DNA of 64,000 nt from Mariniblastus sp. (GCA_022447605.1 JAKVBG010000018.1:1-64000); one strand, 5' to 3'; numbered from the stretch's first letter, positions 1 through 9,833 are shown. The notes: generated by a model from the letters alone, not told the origin. Numbers and translations are program-made.

Positions 1-2972
1 GCTCCGAAGGCCAGGGCCAAGGGCACCGTCCCCAGAATAAAGGCAAAGGCCGTCATCAGGATCGGCCGCAGTCGAATTCTGGCCGCGTTGATCCCGGCAT
101 CGCGGGGGCTCTCACCGGCCAGGCGCCGTTCGCGCGCAAACTCGACGATCAGGATCGCGTTTTTGGCACTCAGGCCGATCAACATGACCAAACCGATTTG
201 CGCATAGATATCGAGCTCCCGCTCACAGAAATGCAAGAAGTAAGCCGCCCCCAACAAACCGGTAGGGACTGCCAGCAGCACGACCATCGGCATCGACCAA
301 CTTTCATACTGGGCCGCCAATACGAAGAAGACCAGGACCAGGGAAAGGGTAAACACGATCGGCGCCAGGTTACCGGACAGGTTCTCCTGATAGGTGACGC
401 CCGTCCATTCGAACGAGTACCCCTGGCCCAATGTTTGATTGGCAATCCTTTCCATCGCTTCGATCGCCTGACCGGCGCTGAAACCCGGTTTGGGCTGACC
501 GGTCAAGGCGACCGAGTCGTACATCTGGTAATGCGTCACATTGAAGGGCCCGATCATCGGACTCGGTTGGACCAGGGCACTCAGGTCGATCATCTTTCCC
601 TGGCGATTCCTGACCTTCAACTCGGTGATGTTCTTTTCCGTCTGCCGCGCCGGCTCGTCCGCCTGCAGGTAGACCCGGTAAACCCTTCCGAACTTATTGA
701 ATTCATTGACATATTTCGACCCGAGGTTAATCTGCAACGTGTCAAACAGGTCTTGCAGGGAGACATCCAGCGACATCGCCTTCGTCCGATCAATCTCCAG
801 GTAACGCTGGGGTGTATCCGTTTTAAAGGTCGTAAAGACCTGGGCCAGGGCAGGATCGGCATTCGCTTTCTTGATGACTTCCTGCGCCATATCATTGAGC
901 GCCTCGTACCCCCTGGACATGCGGTCCTGGATCTCCATCTGGAAACCACCTACGGTTCCCAGCCCCGGAATGGCAGGGGCATTGACGCAGATGATCTCGG
1001 CGTCGGGAATATCGAAAAACTTGTTTTGGGCGCGGGAGATAATACTGGACAGGATTCCCTCCATGTTCGTCCGTTCATCCCAAGGCTTGAGCAGGGCAAA
1101 CAGAATCCCGGCATTGGTTTGCTTAATCGAGTCGATCCCATTGAAACCGCTGATCTCCACGACATTTTGCATGTACGGATCGGAGGCCAGGATTTCCCGG
1201 CAGCGGGCCACGACCTCTTCGGTGCGACTGATCGACGAACCGCTCGGCATCGAGACGGCGACCAGGAAATAACCCTGGTCTTCCTCAGGCACAAAGCCGG
1301 TCGGCAATTTGAGCAACATATAACCGCCCAGGAAGCTGACCGCCAAAAAGCCTAACACCGTAAGCGGCCAGGCAAACCACATCATTTTCACACACCAACC
1401 GTACAGCTCGGTCAACTTCTCAAAACCGGAGTTGAACCAGCGAAACAGGATGAACGGTCGGCGGTCTTTATTTTCGGGTCGCAACAGGATGGCGCAGAGC
1501 GCCGGGCTGAGCGTCAGTGAATTGACGCCCGACAGACCAACAGATATCGCAATGGTCAAAGCGAATTGGTTGTAGAGCTGGCCGGTCATGCCCGGCATCA
1601 TGGCCGCCGGAATGAACACGGCCATCAAGGAAAGGGTGGTCGCGATAATCGGGCCCCGCACTTCCAACATCGCCTCGGCCGTCGCCTGCCGCAAGTCGGT
1701 AATCCCTTCCTGCAAACGGCGTTTTACATTTTCCACCACGACGATCGCGTCATCCACCACCAAACCCACGGCCAGCACCATACCCAGCAGGCTCAACGTA
1801 TTGATGGAGAAACCGAACGCCTTCATGAAGGCAAACGTCCCGATCAGCGATACCGGGATTGTGATCAACGGGATCAGGGTGGACCGGAAACTCTGCAGGA
1901 ATATGTAAACGACAATGAACACCAGGAAAATCGCGATCAACAGCGTATCGACCACTTCTTCCACCGAAGCCCGCACGAAGCGAGTCGTGTCAAACGGGAT
2001 CAGGTATTCCAGGTCCTCCGGAAAGAACTTCTCCTGTCGCTTCATTTCTTTCTCTACCGCTTTGTAAAGATCCAGCGCGTTGGCATCCGCCAACTGGTAA
2101 ATCCCCAGAGCGCCGGTGGCTCCCCCATCAAACTTCACGTTCCAGTCATACAGTTCGGAACCCAACTCGACGCGACCAATATCGCTGATCCGCACGACCG
2201 AACCATCGGCGTCGGCGCGAAGAATGATCTGCTCGAATTCCTTCACCTGGTCCAGCCGACCCTTCGTGTTCAACTGGTAAGTGAAAGCCTTGTTGGGAGG
2301 GGCGGGCGCCTGGCCAATTTTCCCGGCAGCCACCTGTTGGTTTTGCTGTTTGATGGCCGTTTCCACGTCCGTTGCTGTCAGGCCCAGGTTGCTCAGCTTG
2401 TCCGGATCCAACCAGACGCGCATGGCATATTTTCGAAACCCGAAATTTTGAATCGAGGCGACCCCGGGAATTCGGGCCAGGGCGTCGGTCAGGTGGATAT
2501 CGGCGTAATTGCCCAGAAATTTGTTGTCATAAGTCCCGTTAGGCGATACCAATTGCACCACCAGAACCATGTTGGTCGATTGCTTTTCGACCGTGACACC
2601 GATCTGGTTGACTTCTCCCGGCAACTGGGGAAGCGCCTGTTGCACTTTGTTCTGTACGTCGACCTGGGCGATCGAAGAATCGTATCCGACGTCAAAGGTG
2701 ACGTTGATGATCGACTCACCATTGTTCGTACTCTGGGACGACATGTAGATCATGCCTTCCACGCCGTTGATCTGTTCTTCCAACGGTGTGGTGACCGAAT
2801 CGGCAACCGTCTCCGACCCGGCACCCAGGTACTGGGAAGTCACCTGGATTTCGGGCGGAACAATCTGCGGGTACTGGGCGATCGGCAGCGTCAGGGCAGA
2901 AATGGCGCCGGCCAATACCATCAGCAAGGCGATCACACCCGCGAAAATTGGTCGTTCAATAAAAAATTTCAT
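1..2972 (-). CDS. RND multidrug efflux transporter, HAE1/AcrB type (3' end outside window)
   Basis: Inner-membrane proton-driven pump of a tripartite RND system that exports hydrophobic compounds through an outer-membrane channel. Translating the minus strand from the ATG at 2972 gives MKFFIERPIFAGVIALLMVL, the standard AcrB-type first transmembrane segment, and the frame stays open for about 990 codons to the window edge. The proton-relay aspartate pair is visible in GLVVDDAIVVVENV, and the matching lysine in LSAKNAILIVEFA close to the edge. Compared with the usual 1,030-1,060 residues only the last few dozen are missing. The gene is divergent from a TolC-family gene at 3303, which fits a pump plus channel pair; the periplasmic adaptor is not in the window. 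The substrate cannot be told from sequence. Confidence 0.96.
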   Translation of the reverse strand, partial: MKFFIERPIFAGVIALLMVLAGAISALTLPIAQYPQIVPPEIQVTSQYLGAGSETVADSVTTPLEEQINGVEGMIYMSSQSTNNGESIINVTFDVGYDSSIAQVDVQNKVQQALPQLPGEVNQIGVTVEKQSTNMVLVVQLVSPNGTYDNKFLGNYADIHLTDALARIPGVASIQNFGFRKYAMRVWLDPDKLSNLGLTATDVETAIKQQNQQVAAGKIGQAPAPPNKAFTYQLNTKGRLDQVKEFEQIILRADADGSVVRISDIGRVELGSELYDWNVKFDGGATGALGIYQLADANALDLYKAVEKEMKRQEKFFPEDLEYLIPFDTTRFVRASVEEVVDTLLIAIFLVFIVVYIFLQSFRSTLIPLITIPVSLIGTFAFMKAFGFSINTLSLLGMVLAVGLVVDDAIVVVENVKRRLQEGITDLRQATAEAMLEVRGPIIATTLSLMAVFIPAAMMPGMTGQLYNQFALTIAISVGLSGVNSLTLSPALCAILLRPENKDRRPFILFRWFNSGFEKLTELYGWCVKMMWFAWPLTVLGFLAVSFLGGYMLLKLPTGFVPEEDQGYFLVAVSMPSGSSISRTEEVVARCREILASDPYMQNVVEISGFNGIDSIKQTNAGILFALLKPWDERTNMEGILSSIISRAQNKFFDIPDAEIICVNAPAIPGLGTVGGFQMEIQDRMSRGYEALNDMAQEVIKKANADPALAQVFTTFKTDTPQRYLEIDRTKAMSLDVSLQDLFDTLQINLGSKYVNEFNKFGRVYRVYLQADEPARQTEKNITELKVRNRQGKMIDLSALVQPSPMIGPFNVTHYQMYDSVALTGQPKPGFSAGQAIEAMERIANQTLGQGYSFEWTGVTYQENLSGNLAPIVFTLSLVLVFFVLAAQYESWSMPMVVLLAVPTGLLGAAYFLHFCERELDIYAQIGLVMLIGLSAKNAILIVEFARERRLAGESPRDAGINAARIRLRPILMTAFAFILGTVPLALAFG

Positions 2973-3302
2973 TCTTGTCAGCCCGTCAGTTGATTCGGGT
3001 ACGGGAAGGTCGATTCCTGCCCCCAGCTTCCCCCCGATCGGGGCGCGGAAGCTACCCAATTTAACAATTTGGATGCGCCGTGGGGCAATTTCAATCCTTA
3101 ATTGCGGTGTTTGGTAAAAATGGGCCATCCGCCGGGCCGCGCATGTTAATTATCGGGACTTCGATAGACTTTGACGATTGGCGAACAATTCCTGAGAACG
3201 TCCGGCCGATTATTCCGATTGAAAGGACTGTATACGAGTTTTGGAGTCAAACCGATTTTACGGTTTGCCCAAGGATTCCCGCTGGCCGGACCGGTTCCAT
3301 TC
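2973..3302. other. Divergent intergenic region between RND pump and TolC-type gene
   Basis: About 330 bases separate the two divergent start codons, so promoters for both should lie here. The clearest structure is the nested inverted repeat at 3025-3053, described separately. A TTGACG at 3171-3176 is a possible -35 for the plus-strand gene but has only a poor -10 (TGAGAA) after it. The TolC frame is open from a TTG at 3171, but the residues before the ATG at 3303 do not look like a signal peptide. Confidence 0.6.
3025..3053. repeat. Nested inverted repeat in the RND gene leader
   Basis: Outer arms AGCTTCC (3025-3031) and GGAAGCT (3047-3053) enclose the palindrome CCCCGATCGGGG. It lies about 50 bases upstream of the RND start codon. 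It could be a regulator binding site or an RNA hairpin in the leader; nothing in the sequence decides which. Confidence 0.5.
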
Positions 3303-5216
3303 ATGTTTCGAGTCTTTCCCAATCCACGGACAAAATGCCCAAGTGGTGATCGCCGTCGGCCCGCGCCTTTTTTGCTGGGCGCCACCCTGTTGGCACTCGC
3401 CGGATTGACACTAACCGGCTGTACTTCGCTGCAGCAATGGTGTGACAACGGATTCAAGGTCGGCCCCAATTACTGCCGACCTCCGGCGACCGTTTCCGAT
3501 TTCTGGTTGGACGTCCATGATCCCCGGGTCAGCCAGGATGGTTCCGACTTCGCCGACTGGTGGTCGGTTTTCGAAGACCCGGTTCTGGATGGTCTGATCC
3601 TGAACGCCTACCAGCAGAACCTGACCTTGCGGGAAGCTGGCTTTCGGGTTTTGCAGGCCCAGGCAACGCGGGACATCGCCGCCGGTGAGATCATGCCCCA
3701 GGTCCAGCAATTCAATGGTACCTATTCGCGCACCCAGTTGAGTACCAACAACCTACTACAGAAAATCCCGAACATCCCCAGATCATTCGACCATTGGTTG
3801 CTCGGGTTTAACGCCTCCTGGGAGCTGGATATCTGGGGTCGTTTCCGGCGGATGGTCGAGGCGGCCGATGCCGAACTGGATGCCTCGGTCAGTTCTTACG
3901 ACGCGATCCTGACCAGTCTGATCGCCGAGGTCGCCATGTCGTATGTGGAGATTCGGACCTATCAACAACAGTTGGAATACACTCGTGCCAATATCGTGGT
4001 ACAGGAAAAATCGCTCGAACTGAGCCAAAACCAGTTCGACGCTGGGGCCACCGACCAGGTCTCGGTCGAATTTGCCCGCGCCAATTTGGAAGAGACACGA
4101 TCAATGGTTCCCCAGTTAGAAACCGAATTGCGGACCTCGGCCAACCGCCTCTGCGTCCTGTTGGGGGTTCCGCCTCGTGAATTGGGGCCGATCCTCGGTC
4201 TCCAACCAGTCCCGCAGGTTCCCAGTGATGTGGCAGTCGGAATCCCGGCAGACTTGATCCGTCGGCGACCTGATATTCGGGCGGCCGAGAGGATGGTCGC
4301 CGCCCGCTGTGCCGAAGTCGGCGTGGCTGAATCAGAACTCTATCCCGCGTTTTACATCAACGGCGATATCTCAGTGAACTCGCGACGCATCAATCAGCTA
4401 TTCAGTGGGGATAGCGTGGGCGGAGTCATCAGCCCCGGGTTCCAGTGGAACATTCTCAATTACGGCCGCCTGGTCAACAACGTGGCAGGCTACGATGCCG
4501 AGTTGGAACAATCCGTAGCGGCCTACCAGCAGACCGTCCTCGAAGCTGCCGAGGAAGTCGAAAACGGTCTGAACGGGTTCCTGAATGCCCAGGATCAATA
4601 CGAAGCGTACCGCAAAAGCACCGAGGCCAACCTGCGGGCTCTCGACCTGGTCACAATCCAGTTCCGCGAGGGGGAAGTCGATTTCACCCCGATCTATGTA
4701 CTGCAAAACAACATCGTTTCCCAACAGATCGAAATGATCGCGGCGCAAAGCAACATCGCGCTCGAGTTGATCGCACTCTACAAAGCGTTGGGTGGCGGTT
4801 GGCAGATCCGTTGCTACCTGGACCAGAAGAACGGGGTGATCACCGATGGTTTCCAGGGACTCCCGACACCCACATCGGGACCGATTCCCGAGTTGCAGGA
4901 TTCGGACGAGAAACTCCCCATCCCCAGCGGTCAGCAGGATGACGAGGCACCGAACCAACCCCCATTGATCAATTCGGTCGGTGACTTGAGCGAGGCGGAC
5001 CTGCAGCGACTGGCCGTCGAATTGTTGAAACAACTCCGACAGATGCCGACCACCGCGACCGAGACGGAAGGGAAATTCGGCCGCCCCAGCTCACCATCCT
5101 CTTTGCCAGCAAAAACGACGGCTGCGCAGACCCGTATCATCGACCACCGCAACGTACCGCCACCGGTCAAACTCGAACGTTTGAGTGACGAGGAACGGGC
5201 CACCCGGTACCGCTAG
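3303..5216 (+). CDS. TolC/NodT-family outer-membrane efflux lipoprotein
   Basis: Trimeric outer-membrane channel component for an RND pump. From the ATG at 3303 the product is 637 residues with a lipoprotein signal ending LTLTGC (Cys40), then the typical GPNYCRPPATVSDFW opening of NodT-type factors. Two OEP repeats of long alpha-helices follow, with DLIRRRPDIRAAE starting the second repeat at about residue 318. After the channel domain (about residue 505) there is a long extra tail rich in Pro, Gln, Glu and Thr ending near RYR, which is unusual for the family and may be an extra periplasmic segment. A TTG start at 3171 would add 44 residues and bury the lipoprotein signal, so 3303 is preferred. 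It is divergent from the RND pump and probably works with it. Confidence 0.92.
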   Translation: MFRVFPNPRTKCPSGDRRRPAPFLLGATLLALAGLTLTGCTSLQQWCDNGFKVGPNYCRPPATVSDFWLDVHDPRVSQDGSDFADWWSVFEDPVLDGLILNAYQQNLTLREAGFRVLQAQATRDIAAGEIMPQVQQFNGTYSRTQLSTNNLLQKIPNIPRSFDHWLLGFNASWELDIWGRFRRMVEAADAELDASVSSYDAILTSLIAEVAMSYVEIRTYQQQLEYTRANIVVQEKSLELSQNQFDAGATDQVSVEFARANLEETRSMVPQLETELRTSANRLCVLLGVPPRELGPILGLQPVPQVPSDVAVGIPADLIRRRPDIRAAERMVAARCAEVGVAESELYPAFYINGDISVNSRRINQLFSGDSVGGVISPGFQWNILNYGRLVNNVAGYDAELEQSVAAYQQTVLEAAEEVENGLNGFLNAQDQYEAYRKSTEANLRALDLVTIQFREGEVDFTPIYVLQNNIVSQQIEMIAAQSNIALELIALYKALGGGWQIRCYLDQKNGVITDGFQGLPTPTSGPIPELQDSDEKLPIPSGQQDDEAPNQPPLINSVGDLSEADLQRLAVELLKQLRQMPTTATETEGKFGRPSSPSSLPAKTTAAQTRIIDHRNVPPPVKLERLSDEERATRYR

Positions 5217-5290
5217 CGCCTGACGGGCGTTATCCATCGCTCCTTTTTTCTTGAGTCGCGTCGGCCGTGGACAGTTGTCTCACCCTTTCC

Positions 5291-5992
5291 TCACCTCTTC
5301 AGCAATTGCTCCGCCAGTTTCCCCGGGTGGGAAAGCATCACATCGTGACCAGATTCGATCATTTCCGGTCGCGCCCCCAGACGTTCCGCCCACTCCTGAC
5401 AGGACGCCTGCGGTAAACATTGGTCCCCCTGACAAATCAGGTACCGCGACGGGCACTTGGCAACCGCGGCTGGAACCGGGTCGAGATAGACCTGGAAAGG
5501 TTGCGGTGTCAAACGTTGGTAAGCCCATTTCGCCCGTTCCTCCGTCAAGTCACTGAAAAAGAGTTGCCGCGCTTTTTCGTAGGGCCAGGTCACCGTGAAA
5601 TCGGCCGACGCTTCGGCCTGCTCGAAATAGCTCGGTCGCCGATCTTCCGGGATCAGGTCGATCGCGCGTTGGCCAGGCTGACAGACCAGCGCAGCGAGGT
5701 AAACAACCTGCTGTAACCGAACCCCACAACGATCCGCCAATTCGGGCAGGACAATGCCTGCCAGGGAATGGCCTACCAGGGTCAAATCCGTTGCTTCGAT
5801 CGATTCCAGACAATCTCGCACCGCCCGGACATATGCCTGCCGGTCAACCGTTTGACGCGGAGTCGGGTCGTCACCATGGCCGGGAAGATCCAAAGCTGAG
5901 GCGGAAGCGCCACGAGCTTCCAGTTGGGCAATCAGATCGTGCCAGCACCACTGACCGTGACTCCCCCCGTGGACCAGCAAAAAATGCCTCAT
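5291..5992 (-). CDS. Alpha/beta hydrolase, methylesterase/hydroxynitrile-lyase-like
   Basis: Cytoplasmic hydrolase of 233 residues with no signal peptide. The start MRHFLLVHGGSHGQWCWHDLI gives the oxyanion-hole HGG at residues 9-11, the nucleophile elbow is GHSLAG (about residue 77), and the catalytic His is in SGHDVMLSHPGKLAEQL near the C-terminus. This arrangement is typical of the salicylate-esterase/hydroxynitrile-lyase-like subgroup, which cleaves small esters; the actual substrate is unknown. It converges on the TolC-type gene, with about 75 bases between the two stops. Confidence 0.85.
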   Translation of the reverse strand: MRHFLLVHGGSHGQWCWHDLIAQLEARGASASALDLPGHGDDPTPRQTVDRQAYVRAVRDCLESIEATDLTLVGHSLAGIVLPELADRCGVRLQQVVYLAALVCQPGQRAIDLIPEDRRPSYFEQAEASADFTVTWPYEKARQLFFSDLTEERAKWAYQRLTPQPFQVYLDPVPAAVAKCPSRYLICQGDQCLPQASCQEWAERLGARPEMIESGHDVMLSHPGKLAEQLLKR

Positions 5993-6033
5993 CGTCTCTC
6001 TCGAATCTACAAAAAATGAATCAGCGGCCTATA

Positions 6034-6060
6034 TTCAGGGTTCAGGGTTCAGGGTTCAAG
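6034..6060. repeat. Short tandem repeat of TTCAGGG
   Basis: Three perfect copies of the 7-base unit TTCAGGG (6034-6054) followed by a degenerate copy TTCAAGG, in the gap between the alpha/beta hydrolase start and the end of the sulfatase gene. It is non-coding; no transposon ends are visible around it. Confidence 0.7.
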
Positions 6061-6172
6061 GAACGCGGAACGGCCAGATCGTTGAGCCTCGGCATCTCGT
6101 TAGCAATCTGACTCACCGGCCGATCCTGCCTCTCCACAGGCCGTTACTCCCTGGGAGTGTTCGACGCGCCGA

Positions 6173-7549
6173 TCAATTCCTGATCTTCAACGGGTAACCG
6201 TCGCTGCCAGCCCGAATCTTCTCCAGCAAGGCTTTCAGTTCGGCGACTTTCTCCGGGTGCTGGGCCGCCACGTTGGTGGTCTCTCCCAGGTCGGCCTCCA
6301 GGTCGTAAAGTTCCTCGACCTCTTCCCGCTCTCGATCTCGAGCGTAGCCATGCATGCAATGCTTCGGTTTCAAGTATTTCCATTTCCCCTGTCGAACCGC
6401 GTTGACGTAAAAGAAGCTGTCACGGTTACCTTGCGGCTTTTTCCCCAACAACAAGTCGGTCTGGTCAACGCCATCGATCAAACGATCTGCCGGCAACGGG
6501 AACCCACAGAGATGGGCGAAGGTCGGCATGAAATCGATGGTGGCAAACATGGCGTCGGACACCTGGCCGGCAGGAACACGACCCGGCCAACGCACGATGC
6601 AGGGGACACGGCAACCACCTTCGTAACAGGACCCCTTGCCGTTGCGGAGCGGACCGGAACTACCCCAGAACACAGAACCTTCGGGATGCCCCTTCTTCTT
6701 GTCCGTGTAAGCCGGTTGGTTCCATGGACCGTTGTCGGTCGTGTAGATCACCAAGGTATTGTCGGCCAACCCCAATTCCTGCAGCGTATCGAGCAACCGC
6801 CCCGTCTCAAAGTCGAACTCCTCTACTACATCGCCGTACAGGTCACCGTCGGACGTACCCCGGAAACGCTCCGAGGCATCGATGATCGTATGCATCATCG
6901 TGTGCGCCACATACAGGACAAACGGTTTGCCCGGGTCGCGGCGGTTCTTCAGGAAATCGATCGCCTTGTCGGTGTACAGCCGGGTCAGGCTCCCCATGTC
7001 ATCGGTCTGGCCCGCTTCCTGGTTGTTCTCATGGAAATTCACGCGACCGTTGTCGTTGGCCCCCAAGGTTCCAAAATAATAATCAAAACCCTGGGCGTTC
7101 GGCATCCGCTCAATGATCGGTTTCCGGTTGGAGACATCCCACTTGCCGATACACGCCGTCTGGTAACCCGCCTGTTGCATCAGTTCGGCAAAGGTGATTT
7201 CAGATGCAGGCATGCCCCACCCTTTGCTCCGATGAGGATAACGACCGGTCAGCAGGGCCGAACGGGAGGGACCGCAGACATGCTGCGCATAAAAGTTGGT
7301 GAACCGGGTTCCCTGCTTAGCCAATTGGTCGAGACGGGGCGTCTTGTTCAATTCGGATCCGTAACAAGCGAGGTCACCATATCCCTGATCGTCGGTAAAC
7401 AGGATCAGGATGTTCGGCTTGCCTTCCGAATCACCAGCCGGCGGTGCCACTTGAGCCTGCAAATAGTTCGACTTCGAAAAGCTGAGTGCAAACAGTAGAG
7501 CACTTAGAAAAAACAGCGAATACGAGACGATTTTCCGCAGGGATTTCAT
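6173..7549 (-). CDS. Exported sulfatase (arylsulfatase family)
   Basis: Type I sulfatase that hydrolyses sulfate esters, probably of algal polysaccharides, in the periplasm or outside the cell. The ATG at 7549 gives 458 residues beginning with a signal peptide (MKSLRKIVSYSLFFLSALLF). Metal-binding FTDDQGYGD is at residues 51-59, and the formylglycine motif VCGPSRSALLTGR has its modified Cys at 92. The second metal site is TTDNGPWNQP. The reading frame extends 23 codons further upstream to 7618, but those residues do not fit a signal peptide. Substrate specificity cannot be inferred. It stands alone between a hydrolase and a candidate selenoprotein gene. Confidence 0.93.
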   Translation of the reverse strand: MKSLRKIVSYSLFFLSALLFALSFSKSNYLQAQVAPPAGDSEGKPNILILFTDDQGYGDLACYGSELNKTPRLDQLAKQGTRFTNFYAQHVCGPSRSALLTGRYPHRSKGWGMPASEITFAELMQQAGYQTACIGKWDVSNRKPIIERMPNAQGFDYYFGTLGANDNGRVNFHENNQEAGQTDDMGSLTRLYTDKAIDFLKNRRDPGKPFVLYVAHTMMHTIIDASERFRGTSDGDLYGDVVEEFDFETGRLLDTLQELGLADNTLVIYTTDNGPWNQPAYTDKKKGHPEGSVFWGSSGPLRNGKGSCYEGGCRVPCIVRWPGRVPAGQVSDAMFATIDFMPTFAHLCGFPLPADRLIDGVDQTDLLLGKKPQGNRDSFFYVNAVRQGKWKYLKPKHCMHGYARDREREEVEELYDLEADLGETTNVAAQHPEKVAELKALLEKIRAGSDGYPLKIRN

Positions 7550-7826
7550 AACGGGCACCCAAATGAACAGTAAATGGATTCGGGCCAGACGATCAACGAC
7601 CAGCCGCTCTCTGACCAATATAGCGGAAGCCGCTTTTCATTGGCCAGTCGATGCGATGCCTTATTCCGACGATCGCACCGCCCCCACGGATGAATTTGGC
7701 ACCGCCTTTTAGGGAACAGTATTCGCCGCAGAACTGCACATCGCCAAGCAATCACCGTATCTGGCTGGACCGACAGGATGGTTGCCGGAATTGGTTGCGG
7801 TCGTGGGCGGCTCAGCGAGCTCTTTT

Positions 7827-9149
7827 TCACTCCTGCCCGGTGTTCCCGTCGCCCGGCAATTCTTTCCGAGGCAGCTCGGCCACGATCCCATAGCGAACCC
7901 GACTTTTCAAATCGATCGTGTGACCGCTGGGCAGGTATGAGACATCACTCTTGGCCAGTTTGCGCTCGGTACCAAATTTGAGTCGCTCCCGACCGTCCGC
8001 CGCCAGGATAATCTCCTTCACACGTCCCGCCTCGATGGAAACGAAACCTTCCCAGTCGAGCTGCACCCGGTGCAGATCACCGCGCGTCGCATTGCTCATT
8101 CTGTCCCCGTTGGAGGTTTCCGATTTTCCCGTGATGCGCCAGAGTCCCTTGCTCCCCTCGACCGGTTGGGCGGAAAAATCACATTGGATTAACTCACCCT
8201 TGCTCGGCCCCGGGTTGAAAATAGGCGCCACGTCGAGCACGCCGAGGTAGGCATGTGCCACAAAGGGTCGGAAGACCTCGACAGGCAATTCAATGGGCAA
8301 GGCCTGCTGGCTGTCGAGACGTTTGGCCAGTTCCTGGGTTACCCGTGGCGAAATGCCAAACCGTTCTTCCGCGTAATGATCCTGACTCAACACCTGATCG
8401 CTCAGTTGCCCGTCCGGTCCAACGGCGCGACCCACCAGTCGCGCATCGAGGGCGCCGGCGGGCAGGATTGGCGTGGCGGGGCAGGGGACCCCGGGACCGT
8501 GTGGTGGGGGAACTTCCAAGACTTGGCCATGGTCGGCCATGTCCTCCAACTTCCGACTCGGAAAATGCATATGCCGTTCGGCGGAGACAGGTTGGCTGGC
8601 ATCAGGAAATTTTTTATAACGCTGCAGCGCGTGGTCCAGGAAACGGACCACTTCCTGGTCGTTGTCAAACGAGACAACCCACTGGAGTACTTTGCCCGCC
8701 GGATTGACGACACAGATCCCCTGGGCCAGCGGTCGGGATCGCCGGATCTCCCGGTACAGGCGGCCCTCCTTATTATCGGGTGGACGATCGACCAAACCCG
8801 CCTTGAGAGAAATGGGAACAAAGTCCTGCGTCACCCGGCGAATCACTTCGGGTTTGGAAAAAACTGCCTCACGGGCAGCACCGGCAAAGACTCAGCAGCG
8901 CGCGTCATCGGCCGGACGATCGATAAACACCCAGAGCAGCGCCGGTTTCCCCTCTCGCCGCGCCTCTTGCAGGCCATCCAGTAGACAGGGATTCCAGGGA
9001 ATATGACGCCAGGCAACCTCCGGCACTCGCAAACGTTCGATCTCCTGCTTGAGTTGGGCCGGCGCGACCGGTTGCTGGGCGGCACTCATCGCGCCACCTA
9101 ATAGCAAAAAACAGCTGGTTGCCCAGATCAGTTTGCTTCGTTTCGGCAT
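7827..9149 (-). CDS. Candidate selenoprotein: exported thioredoxin-like protein with Cys-Sec, read through UGA at 8892-8894
   Basis: Read normally this gene breaks into an 85-residue piece ending DDARC and a separate downstream frame. Both are in the same frame and are separated by one UGA (8892-8894); with UGA read as selenocysteine the product is 440 residues with Sec86. The N-terminus MPKRSKLIWATSCFLLLGGAM is a signal peptide. Residues 60-115 resemble the thioredoxin-like pattern of exported disulfide proteins: EARREGKPALLWVFID, then DARC-U, then VIRRVTQDFVPISL, which puts Cys85-Sec86 at the redox active site. A further strand-like VVNPAGKVLQWVVSF follows. The C-terminal half (after about residue 200) is unrecognised and beta-rich. 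A SECIS-like hairpin lies at 8863-8879. Sec insertion is an inference; a nonsense mutation is the alternative, but the downstream frame is intact for about 350 codons. Confidence 0.75.
8863..8879 (-). promoter_or_regulatory. SECIS-like hairpin downstream of UGA (thioredoxin-like gene)
   Basis: On the coding strand GCTGCCCGTGAGGCAGT folds into a 6-bp stem (five Watson-Crick pairs plus one G-U) with a 5-nt loop CGTGA. The loop begins after 18 nt from the UGA and has G at its second position. This fits the bacterial SECIS rule of a stem-loop immediately 3' of the UGA with a guanosine among the first two loop bases. It is inside the coding sequence, as in other bacteria. Confidence 0.7.
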
Positions 9150-9316
9150 CCGTTGATTCCTTGATTCTCGCGCTCGAGCGGGCCAACCACTCGCCCCTGC
9201 GCGACGGTTCCCAACAGGCACCATAATAGAGCCGACCGTGGCCCGTTTCAATCGTTCCAAGGGGAATGCCCCTGAACAGAAGTGACAGCAAGGCCAGCCT
9301 TTTTGCCACAAACTTC

Positions 9317-9718
9317 CTAGATCAAATAACTAACGACCCGCGCAACGCGGTCCTGGTTGTCTTGTAAAGCGACATCAATCAACCGCAGATTCTGCGTGCC
9401 GTCCGACTGGTTGCTCAGGACAAACAACTTCATGGTCAATCCATCGCGCCGCCAAACACCCCGCGCAACACCCTCAACCGGGGTACCATCTGGCCGCGTG
9501 ATCGATTCGGCACCCGTGAAATCACCGGAGGTACGGCAACCGGGATTCGGTGTGGTGCTCTGGTAACTCAATTGATACTCACCCTGACCCGGAACGTTTC
9601 CGGCAAGCCTGACCTCCACCACGTAAGGCTCACTTTCAGGGTCACTCTGTTCCTCGTAGAAAACAATACTGGACAACGTCATTTGCGAGTCAAACAGAAC
9701 GTTTTCAAAATTTGCCAT
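9317..9718 (-). CDS. Conserved-looking hypothetical protein
   Basis: I do not recognise the family. The ATG at 9718 has a good ribosome binding site (AGGAG, 8 bases upstream) and gives 133 residues, beginning MANFENVLFDSQMTLSSIVFYEE. No signal peptide or membrane segment is visible. The protein is predicted to be mostly beta strands (VVEVRLAGNVPGQGEYQLSY, LTMKLFVLSN, LRLIDVALQDNQDRVARVVSYLI), possibly a small beta-sandwich. The frame is open further upstream to 9790, but the ribosome binding site decides for 9718. It lies between the selenoprotein candidate and a glutamine amidotransferase gene on the same strand. Confidence 0.72.
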   Translation of the reverse strand: MANFENVLFDSQMTLSSIVFYEEQSDPESEPYVVEVRLAGNVPGQGEYQLSYQSTTPNPGCRTSGDFTGAESITRPDGTPVEGVARGVWRRDGLTMKLFVLSNQSDGTQNLRLIDVALQDNQDRVARVVSYLI

Positions 9719-9833
9719 GTTCACAGCTCCTTGCCAAACGGACATCGTTCCATGGGGCGCCCGGGAGGCAACCGACAAGCCCCCGTTCAATCGACTTCAA
9801 GGCAGGCGGTTTTCTCAAAACGTTGCTCCATTT

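Noticed and set aside
198-2993. Long plus-strand ORFs of 385 and 475 codons
   Set aside because: They are antisense to the RND pump, which has clear family sequence on the minus strand; their products are rich in Arg, His and Gln with no domain.
6034-6060. TTCAGGG repeats as a CRISPR or transposon end
   Set aside because: Only three 7-base units with no spacers, no inverted repeats and no transposase nearby.
6257-7498. 413-codon plus-strand ORF
   Set aside because: Antisense shadow of the sulfatase at 6173.
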